A stretch of 30,270 nucleotides of DNA from JBEKCP01 sp050014815 (lineage in GTDB: Bacteria; Planctomycetota; Planctomycetia; Pirellulales; Thermoguttaceae): positions 1 to 30,270 of the forward strand of contig JBEKCP010000009.1 of NCBI GenBank assembly GCA_050014815.1, in the 5' to 3' direction. Within the stretch, counting starts at the first letter, position 1. The number at the start of each line of letters is the position of its first letter. Made by a program: the position numbers and the translations under genes. Under the pieces are notes generated by a model, which was not told where the DNA came from, did not search any database, and worked only from the letters and a program-made list of their open reading frames with translations. Shown piece by piece: positions 25,501-30,270 of this stretch.

Positions 25501-25825
25501 GCCCCACGACGACAAGGTCAACGACCGCTGCGGCGGACCGGCCCCGGCCGCCGGGTTCGAGGCCAACCCTTTCGGACTGGTCAACATGCACGGCAACGTG
25601 CGCGAATGGACCCGCAGCCTGTTGCGGCCGTATCCCTACCGCGCGGACGACGGGCGCGAGGACGTCCAGGCGCAAGAAGCGAGGGTGGTGCGCGGCGGCT
25701 CCTTCTACGACCTCCCGCACCGGGCGACTTCCTCGTTTCGGATCGGCTACCCATCATGGATGCGTCCCTGGAATGTCGGGTTCCGGATCATGGTGACTGT
25801 CCCAACCCAAGTGAAGACATCATGA
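22535..25825 (+). CDS. HzsA-like dihaem cytochrome fused to SUMF1/FGE-like domain, copy 2
   Basis: Protein of 1096 residues, closely similar over its full length to the gene at 18962. It starts with GTG at 22535, aligned with the ATG of copy 1, with AAGGAG upstream. A signal peptide (LTLASLLFLLTGSGLIAGD) is followed by propeller repeats, the HzsA-type middle domain (DVYQGKGLEGVPRG) and haem motifs C585-LG-CH and C636-LG-CH. The SUMF1-like domain covers about residues 820-1090 (LRPYPYRADDGRED, VVRGGSFYDLPHR) and also lacks the FGE cysteine pair. The first 200 or so bases and the last 75 are nearly identical to copy 1, whereas the middle differs at many third positions. A periplasmic redox or binding function is inferred. 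The fused domain architecture is the unusual part, and its substrate is unknown. Confidence 0.85.
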   Translation: MIAHSGIARPRHDRVPLRNGLTLASLLFLLTGSGLIAGDVPAGPAKAVEPQGFVYDRGTLDRVAMQLRHLSALKQGVDAEQRQYEGFREQAKKADPKNAPDFEAQAARLERALLLKDPSMAGIDRILFVRRKSGKGCFNYSAEKMPANWVNLSIVDGSKDALCVLTLSSGAVETLYETDQGIHEVNLHWDGGKVLFSSRVNGAWAVWEFDLATRAAPRRVSPADEPGVHWMDACYLPNDEIILAGTAAFQGVPCIDGSGLTCNLYRLDPKSGGVRQLTFDQEQTWNPTVLEDGQIMYVRWEYMDTPHPLNRQLFTMRPDGTVQRSLFKSNMVWPTSMFFARPIPNEPGRVVAVVSNHHGKARRGDLVLFDLHRGGGEGKAAVAFLADAERRDGFVPPIADSVNYDNGLVKGNFLHPWPLNGRQFLAASGTRLVLISRPAAGDPDLVTPLLDIIGETCLEPIPLRPRRRPPVIPDTVDPNQDFAVVMVHDVYQGKGLEGVPRGTIKSLRLIEPYYLPFRVAPKLGVAGPWDLRRIVGTVPVEEDGSASWKAPANVPLAIQALDAEGKAVAIMRSWYTAMPGERVSCLGCHEQQQDVPRIYGPNKASVRAPSDIHPWYGPSRGFSFVHEVQPVLDRFCLGCHDGSKAGRPDFRAATKLVQPGGWGKPQVTPSYQALQAYVRRPGPESNMELHLPMEWHADTSDLIQMFKIGHHGVELDAEAWDRLITWIDMNVPFHGNYGSNKNSNSLQRRQELWAKYAKPRPNLEVLPPLPPPVPFQSPRTTPSKPDQKLLVDGWPFSPETAAGKVKEAMADGNLKSELVCDLGEGVTMRLVLIPAGTFVMGSNEDYDNEYPCSVVKIDKPFYLGATEVTNEQYARFDPAHESGYLSQYGYFQTTRGLSARDPQQPVIRVNWNRARAFCDWLTAKTGLHADLPTEAQWEWACRAGSTTPMWYGRSDQSWVDGKRRFDNLADSSIKELLVRDGGTKTPLFMPHDDKVNDRCGGPAPAAGFEANPFGLVNMHGNVREWTRSLLRPYPYRADDGREDVQAQEARVVRGGSFYDLPHRATSSFRIGYPSWMRPWNVGFRIMVTVPTQVKTS

Positions 25826-25868
25826 GCCCACGTGACTGCCAACGATGACACCTTCAAGGAAACCACGT

Positions 25869-26057
25869 ATGCACAAAAACATCACACTCATCCTCTTTGC
25901 GGTTCTGGTGACGGGGAGCCAAATGGCCTATGCGGCGGATGATCCAATCTCCGCAGTCAACCTCGCACTGAACCGGCCGGTCAAATCGTTCTCGTCGCTT
26001 GGCGATCTGCCCGATACTCAGCGAGACACACAAGGGAGATACAAGTCATGCAACTGA
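25869..26057 (+). pseudogene. 5' remnant of a secreted protein, possibly discoidin-type
   Basis: A frame of 62 residues begins at 25869 with AAGGAAA upstream and a signal peptide (ITLILFAVLVTGSQMAYAA). The mature part starts DDPISAVNLALNRPVKSFSS, which resembles the first strand of F5/8 domains (NLALxKPVxxSS), and then becomes unrecognisable before a stop at 26055-26057. The last ten bases overlap the fucosidase gene. The short length and loss of homology suggest a truncated gene rather than a small functional protein, but a small secreted peptide cannot be excluded. An upstream ATG at 25845 is less likely because it would lengthen the n-region and has no ribosome-binding site. Confidence 0.5.
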
Positions 26058-27991
26058 TTAAGTGGCGGGAGATGGTGTGGACAGTCTTGGCAACGGCAGT
26101 CTTCGGCATGCCTGGGATAGCTGACGGAGCGAAAGGCGACCGTGGAGGCGACCGGGCCAAGACCGCCGAGGAACCGGCCGACTTCTACGATCTGCGAAAC
26201 TCGGAGTATCGGCTGAGCCTCGGCAGGCAGACGATCAGGCTCTTCTGTCGCAGCGGCCGGTTCACCGCAGGCGATGTGCCCGGTATTCAGGACCGGCTGG
26301 GCGTCGCCGTGGATGCCAGGAACCTCAAGCTCGACGGTGCGAGGATCACAGGACAGCTCGCCATCGGTTCCCCGGACAGACCCGTCTACCAGTTGGAGGC
26401 CACCGTCAGCGGCGGCCGGGTTACGGGAACCTGCGTCGATGGCAAAGGCACTAAGGGCCAGATCACGGGTCGGCTGAGCTTTCCCATCGCCAGCCAGGAA
26501 AGCATCGCGTGGTTCGAGACCGCGCGGCTGGGCATCGGCATGCACTGGAGCATTTCGTCGGTCAAGTACTGCGGCAACTCGCCCAGTTGGCCGATGCAGG
26601 GCAGCGGCGGCAAGCCCGGCGTTCCGAAGGAACTATACGAAGGCCAGATGAAGGAGTTCAAGGCCCAGAACTTCGATCCCGCGGCCTGGGCCAAACTCTT
26701 CAAGGAAGCCGGCGCCCAGTACTTCATCCCTTACGTCAAGCACCACGACGGTTTCTGCATGTGGGACACGCAAACCCATGACTACAAGGTCACGAAGACT
26801 CCTTGCGGCCGGGATGTCATTGGCGAACTGTACGCGGCTTCTCGCAAGGAAGGGCTCAAGATCGGGGTGCGATTCTCGCAGGCCGATTGGCACATCATGC
26901 CGTTGGATATGTGGCCCGGCGGGGCGGGCCTGCACGCCCGTTTGCACGGCCTGGACTTGCAGGAACTGGCCAGGCACTTCGGCAAGGACGGCGCCGAGGC
27001 GGCTAAACTCAGCGTCAAGTTCCCCGACAACAGGACAGCAGAGGTCACGAGGCAACAGTTCGAGAAACTGAAAGTCTACGAGAACGTCTGGGCCCAGTAC
27101 CGGCCGATGATGATGAAGCAGTACGAGGAATTGCTCACGAAATACGGCAAGATCGACCTGATCGGCGGCGACGGCGGATATCCGGTGACCACCGACGAGC
27201 AGTTGGAGATGGCCAAGAAGTTCCGTCAGTGGTCCCCCGGCATCCTGTTCGGCCAACGGGTATTCTTCAACTGCCCGGTGGTTGACGACGCCTTGGTCTT
27301 CGAGTGGGGCGGCGAACGGCCGAAACCCGGGGAGCGCGTCTATTCGATCGGCGCACGAGTTCCGGAGGTCTGGCAGAGTTACACCGGTTGGGGCAACGGC
27401 CCGCGCCGCGGCGACGCCAGCAAACCGATTCTCGACCTGGTGACTGAGCAGGACGTGGACAGCAAGGGACCGATTGCGGTGGGGCTGCTCGTGCGATGCG
27501 CGTCGCTAGGATGGAACCTGCTTTATGACATCGGCCCGCACGACACGGGCGATCTGGCGGCCGTCAACGTCGCCCAGTTGCGCGCATTGGCGAAGTACAT
27601 GAAGGTCAACCACGAATCGATCACCGGCACCTGGGGCGGCCCGTACCAGCCGTGCTGGTTGACAACGTGCAAGGGACCGCTCAAAGGTACGGAGCGTGGT
27701 TTTGTCTGGGGCACGACGCGCAAAGACGATCGCATCTATCTCCACGTGACCGATTGGAATGGCAGTGAGTCGGTCGAGTTGCCTCCATTACCGGGTCGGA
27801 AGATCGAGTCCAGCGCCTTGTTGGCCACCGGTGAGAAAGTCGCCTGCGAACGGACGGACAAAGGCATCCGTGTGACCGTACCGACTGCGAAACGGCAATG
27901 GGTGGACACGGTCATCGTGTTGAAACTGGACGGTTCCGCCGAGGAACTGCCGATCATCGACGTTCCGGCCATAGAGCCGGTGGAAAAGTAA
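26048..27991 (+). CDS. GH29-type alpha-L-fucosidase with extra N-terminal beta domain
   Basis: Protein of 647 residues with GGGAGA before the ATG and a signal-like segment (MVWTVLATAVFGMPGIADG). Residues about 50-155 are an added beta-rich module (LKLDGARITGQLAIG at 93) that resembles the N-terminal region of the DUF4091 protein. The GH29 barrel follows: RLGIGMHWSISSVKYCGNSP, then VKHHDGFCMWDT near 231, and YGKIDLIGGDGG, where D375 is the candidate nucleophile. In typical members this block reads W-F-D-G, so the tryptophan-phenylalanine pair is replaced by glycines. A C-terminal beta-sandwich closes the protein. GH29 enzymes are retaining exo-fucosidases, so release of fucose from exported or periplasmic substrate is expected. 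Specificity for the linkage, and the identity of the acid/base residue, cannot be read from sequence by eye. Confidence 0.8.
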   Translation: MQLIKWREMVWTVLATAVFGMPGIADGAKGDRGGDRAKTAEEPADFYDLRNSEYRLSLGRQTIRLFCRSGRFTAGDVPGIQDRLGVAVDARNLKLDGARITGQLAIGSPDRPVYQLEATVSGGRVTGTCVDGKGTKGQITGRLSFPIASQESIAWFETARLGIGMHWSISSVKYCGNSPSWPMQGSGGKPGVPKELYEGQMKEFKAQNFDPAAWAKLFKEAGAQYFIPYVKHHDGFCMWDTQTHDYKVTKTPCGRDVIGELYAASRKEGLKIGVRFSQADWHIMPLDMWPGGAGLHARLHGLDLQELARHFGKDGAEAAKLSVKFPDNRTAEVTRQQFEKLKVYENVWAQYRPMMMKQYEELLTKYGKIDLIGGDGGYPVTTDEQLEMAKKFRQWSPGILFGQRVFFNCPVVDDALVFEWGGERPKPGERVYSIGARVPEVWQSYTGWGNGPRRGDASKPILDLVTEQDVDSKGPIAVGLLVRCASLGWNLLYDIGPHDTGDLAAVNVAQLRALAKYMKVNHESITGTWGGPYQPCWLTTCKGPLKGTERGFVWGTTRKDDRIYLHVTDWNGSESVELPPLPGRKIESSALLATGEKVACERTDKGIRVTVPTAKRQWVDTVIVLKLDGSAEELPIIDVPAIEPVEK

Positions 27992-28057
27992 TCTCATCGC
28001 TATGTATCGGAGAATTCACCAACCATTTCAGACAACCGCATTGAGAAAGGACCAACC

Positions 28058-28441
28058 ATGAGGCGAAGCACCAAGACTTCTTGTCGGACGACCTCGGCCG
28101 GTAACGCGACAGTCCGGGTCGCCGCCGCTGCACTGTTTCTGGCGTTTTTGTTGCCGCACTCGGGCATTGGCGACATCCATGCCGCCGAACCGCCTGCCGG
28201 CGCCGCGCCCAAGATCGCGCACGACTGGCCGAGCTACCTGGGCGCCAACGGCGCGTTCAGCGAGAGTTCAGGCGTACAACTCATCGACGACATGACCAAA
28301 GTCCGGCTGCTGTGGCAGAGCGAAGAGAAGGGCATCGGTTTCGGCAAGGCGGTCTCCGGCGCCGGGAAAGGCGGCTTTGCCGAGGGCACCGGGCTGGCCT
28401 ACGGCGGCGAGGCAAGTCCCATCGTGGCCGGCGGCCTGTGA
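28058..28441 (+). CDS. PQQ-type propeller protein, N-terminal part (frameshifted)
   Basis: The frame encodes 127 residues and has GAAAGGA upstream. A signal peptide (VRVAAAALFLAFLLPHSG) is followed by HDWPSYLGANGAFSESSGV, the usual N-terminal motif of secreted PQQ-binding-like (BamB-type) propeller proteins, and by LLWQSEEKGIGFGKAVSG. The frame ends at a TGA (28439-28441) in the middle of the first blade, immediately after SPIVAGGL. Family members continue with V-I-Q-x-Y, which is found in the next frame starting at 28438. This is therefore the first quarter of a gene of about 551 residues that has lost one base. Confidence 0.8.
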   Translation: MRRSTKTSCRTTSAGNATVRVAAAALFLAFLLPHSGIGDIHAAEPPAGAAPKIAHDWPSYLGANGAFSESSGVQLIDDMTKVRLLWQSEEKGIGFGKAVSGAGKGGFAEGTGLAYGGEASPIVAGGL

Positions 28442-29712
28442 TCCAGTTCTACACCACGCCCTGCGGTGAAGCGACGTGGGCCAAAGGCGAACAGCTCATG
28501 GGCGCGAACTTCAAGGAGTTCGCGCATTTCTGGAAGGTGTCGGCCGATGAAATCGTCATCGCCATGGATGCGGTGACCGGCAAGACGCGGTGGAAGCAGG
28601 TCTTCAACGACAAAGGAATCAACATCTGCCCCGGCAAGCGCGGCGGTTTCGCGGTAACGCCCTGCGCGGCGGACGGCAAGGTCTTTGCCATGGGCACCAT
28701 GGGGCGGCTCTACTGCCTCGATTTGGCAACCGGCAAACCGGTCTGGGAGTCGGCGGTCGACTCGATTCTTCGTGCAGTGGAAGAATACAAGGCCCAGGGC
28801 ATCAAAGACCGCAAAGCCGATCGAGAACGTCCCCACAGACCGTACGGATTCCTGCTGGTGGTCGATGGCATACTCCTCGTGCATAATTGGTCGGGCGGCC
28901 TGATCGGGATCGATGCCGCCACGGGCAAACAACTTTGGCAGGCGCCGGGGTGCCTTTCCGGGTTCAACTGCCCGGCGCCGGTCAAGGTGAACGGCAAACA
29001 GTACATCGCCTGCGTGAACGGATCGGGCGAAATCCGGATGCTGGACCACAAGACGGGCAAGGTCTTCTGGACCCACGCCCTCAAGAGCCAGCACCTGACG
29101 CAACCGGTCTTCGGTGACGAATGTCTGATGGTCTTCGAACCGCATCCCGATGGCGCACGAATTGGAAACACCTTGAACAAAGTCGCAAACTCCACCGGTG
29201 TCCTGGCCGGGTATCGATTGACGGAAGAGGGCGCGGCACGCGCCTGGGTTCTTCCCTCTCGGTACATGCTCTATCTCGGTCTCGACAGCGGGCCACGGCG
29301 GAAGATCGTGGTGCGTAACGGACTGGTCTACCATGTTTGCGATCTTGCCCGATCCGCAAATGGCACCACCAGCAGCCAAGAAAAGCATCTGGTGATTGTT
29401 CGTGAAAAAGACGGCCAGATCGTGAAAGAAGCCGACGTCAACGGTTGGAACCCCTATCTGTGGGGCGACCGCCTGATTACCGTGACCGACATCCAGCACC
29501 GCCCGCGCGCCGCCAATGCCGAGGTCTGGCAGATGTACAATGCCGATCCGGCCGACTTCAAACCGCTCGGCGCCGGTTGGCACGTGAACGGCAATCCGCC
29601 CGTCCATTTGGCCACGGGCGGTTACGAAGTGCCCGTGCTGGAACCGTTTGCCGACGGACTGTTCTTCTGCCGCGTGTGGGGCGGTATTCGCTGCTACGAT
29701 CTTCGACATTGA
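28438..29712 (+). CDS. PQQ-type propeller protein, C-terminal part (frameshifted)
   Basis: Continuing from 28438 in the frame one base back, this part reads VIQFYTTPCGE and then the propeller blades: EIVIAMDAVTGKTRWKQVF, GRLYCLDLATGKPVWES, LIGIDAATGKQLWQAP and IRMLDHKTGKVFW. The repeated D-x-x-T-G-K-x-x-W pattern is diagnostic of PQQ-like beta-propeller repeats. Such proteins may bind pyrroloquinoline quinone in dehydrogenases or simply act as scaffolds. No dehydrogenase catalytic aspartate is evident, so a non-enzymatic role is as likely. The first ATG in this frame that could act alone is at 28498, but it would lack a signal peptide. The gene follows the fucosidase by 66 bases and is co-directional. 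Confidence 0.8.
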   Translation: MIQFYTTPCGEATWAKGEQLMGANFKEFAHFWKVSADEIVIAMDAVTGKTRWKQVFNDKGINICPGKRGGFAVTPCAADGKVFAMGTMGRLYCLDLATGKPVWESAVDSILRAVEEYKAQGIKDRKADRERPHRPYGFLLVVDGILLVHNWSGGLIGIDAATGKQLWQAPGCLSGFNCPAPVKVNGKQYIACVNGSGEIRMLDHKTGKVFWTHALKSQHLTQPVFGDECLMVFEPHPDGARIGNTLNKVANSTGVLAGYRLTEEGAARAWVLPSRYMLYLGLDSGPRRKIVVRNGLVYHVCDLARSANGTTSSQEKHLVIVREKDGQIVKEADVNGWNPYLWGDRLITVTDIQHRPRAANAEVWQMYNADPADFKPLGAGWHVNGNPPVHLATGGYEVPVLEPFADGLFFCRVWGGIRCYDLRH

Positions 29713-29812
29713 GTCGGACGGGCGTTGACAAGTAATTCACCGCCAAATAGACTGGACGAAGCGGTGCAATACAGCCTTCCCGCCGCGCCGCCCAGCCATT
29801 TTCCCTCCATGT

Positions 29813-29995
29813 ATGTCCAATAACCCCCTGCCAAGCTCATGGGGGAGCTTGACGTACCCAAAGGCCGTGGACGACTGCGAGATGGTCAAGTTCGCCGCGA
29901 ACGATTACATTGCCGTTCCGGGCATGATTTTTCGGAATGTTTCCGAGACCCGCCGGCGGCGACCGGTAATACCAAGCAGAGGAGCACAGCAATGA
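29813..29995 (+). pseudogene. unidentified 3' remnant before the last gene
   Basis: The 279-base gap between 29713 and 29991 contains one frame with protein-like composition near its end: YPKAVDDCEMVKFAANDYIA, then VPGMIFRNV. It stops at TGA 29993-29995, overlapping the next ATG. I do not recognise the family. By analogy with the other gaps in this window it is probably the tail of a lost gene. The first half of the gap shows no coding signal that I can support. A perfect 7-base stem with a 6-base loop (CAAGCTC at 29832, GAGCTTG at 29845) also lies here, without a T-run. Confidence 0.3.
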
Positions 29996-30270
29996 AGTGG
30001 ATCGCAGCAAGTGTGATGGGCATCGCGGCCATGACCGCGCTGGCCTCAAGGGCCGAGGCGGCCGAGGAGTATCATGCATTCACGCTGGTACTGGACTCGC
30101 CGCCCGACGGCGGTTTTGACCGGCCTCAATGGACCTTGGAAGGCGGGTTCGTCAAAGGCGTGGCCCAACTCGAAAAGACGCTCGTCAAGCAACCCCCGAA
30201 TGCGTTTCGTTTCAGCACCATTCGGGAAGGTACACTGACCTTGGATGGCAAGGGGTTGAAAGGGCAATTC
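29992..30270 (+). CDS. secreted protein with recurring beta module, N-terminal fragment
   Basis: Ninety-three residues are visible before the window ends. AGAGGAG precedes the ATG. The signal peptide reads MKWIAASVMGIAAMTALASR, with likely cleavage after AEA. The mature part (EEYHAFTLVLDSPPDGG, then EGTLTLDGKGLKGQF) resembles the start of the DUF4091 protein (YYECTLQRILSSGG, then LKVEGTRLRG) and the extra domain of the fucosidase (LKLDGARITGQL). The gene is thus another exported protein carrying the shared N-terminal module. Its main domain lies outside the window, so no function can be given. Confidence 0.7.
   Translation, partial: MKWIAASVMGIAAMTALASRAEAAEEYHAFTLVLDSPPDGGFDRPQWTLEGGFVKGVAQLEKTLVKQPPNAFRFSTIREGTLTLDGKGLKGQF

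Noticed and set aside
12882..25825. True hydrazine synthase genes (anammox)
   Set aside because: Only alpha-subunit-like proteins are present, with no beta or gamma subunits or hydrazine dehydrogenase, and the setting is carbohydrate metabolism.
28432..28441. Programmed -1 frameshift in the PQQ-type gene
   Set aside because: No X-XXY-YYZ slippery heptamer and no obvious downstream stem support it. One missing base explains the break.
29832..29851. Terminator after the PQQ-type gene
   Set aside because: The stem is perfect but only seven bases long and no T-run follows, so termination is not supported.
1..30270. CRISPR array, tRNA or rRNA genes, insertion sequences
   Set aside because: I found no regularly spaced repeats, cloverleaf-like or rRNA-like segments, transposase motifs or terminal inverted repeats with target duplications.

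Overview
The window is about 30 kb of GC-rich DNA in which every convincing gene lies on the + strand. Nearly all products begin with a signal peptide, so the genes encode a mostly exported set of proteins. The families are DUF4091, GH38, GH78, GH29, SGNH hydrolase, HzsA-like dihaem cytochromes, a ThuA remnant, PQQ-type and FG-GAP propellers. This mix, without a SusC/SusD pair, suggests a Planctomycetota or other PVC-superphylum bacterium, probably from a metagenome. That assignment is inference from gene content. I see no tRNA, rRNA, CRISPR array, transposase, regulator or convincing terminator.

Layout. 1-348 is the 3' end of a DUF4091 protein, followed by a tandem paralogue (430-3951). Next come an FG-GAP repeat protein (4018-5931) and an alpha/beta hydrolase with an Ig-like tail (5980-7230). 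A decayed ThuA-domain gene lies at 7287-7562. Then follow a GH38-type alpha-mannosidase with two FN3 domains (7610-11254), a GH78 rhamnosidase remnant (11283-11671), an SGNH esterase (11668-12873) and an HzsA-like dihaem propeller protein (12882-15401). After these come a GH78-type protein with a C-terminal F5/8 domain (15557-18823), a 49-residue GH38 5' remnant (18820-18969), an HzsA-like cytochrome fused to an FGE/SUMF1-like domain (18962-22408), an SGNH 3' remnant (about 22425-22538) and a second HzsA-SUMF1 fusion (22535-25825). The window ends with a short truncated gene (25869-26057), a GH29-type alpha-fucosidase (26048-27991), a frameshifted PQQ-type propeller protein (28058-29712), an unidentified remnant and the start of another secreted protein (29992-end).

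The intact enzymes point to breakdown of a complex polysaccharide or glycoprotein glycan containing rhamnose, fucose and mannose, helped by an esterase. The dihaem HzsA-like proteins and the PQQ-type propeller suggest periplasmic redox or binding roles next to the glycosidases, but the sequence does not show what they act on.

The most striking property is the evolutionary texture. Fragments of GH38, GH78, SGNH and ThuA genes sit between intact genes, often the family that is intact elsewhere in the window. Their reading frames end on the start codon of the next gene. This looks like a duplicated glycan-degradation block that has undergone complementary gene loss. The two HzsA-SUMF1 copies are nearly identical at both ends and more diverged in the middle, and a small beta-rich N-terminal module recurs in three otherwise unrelated proteins.
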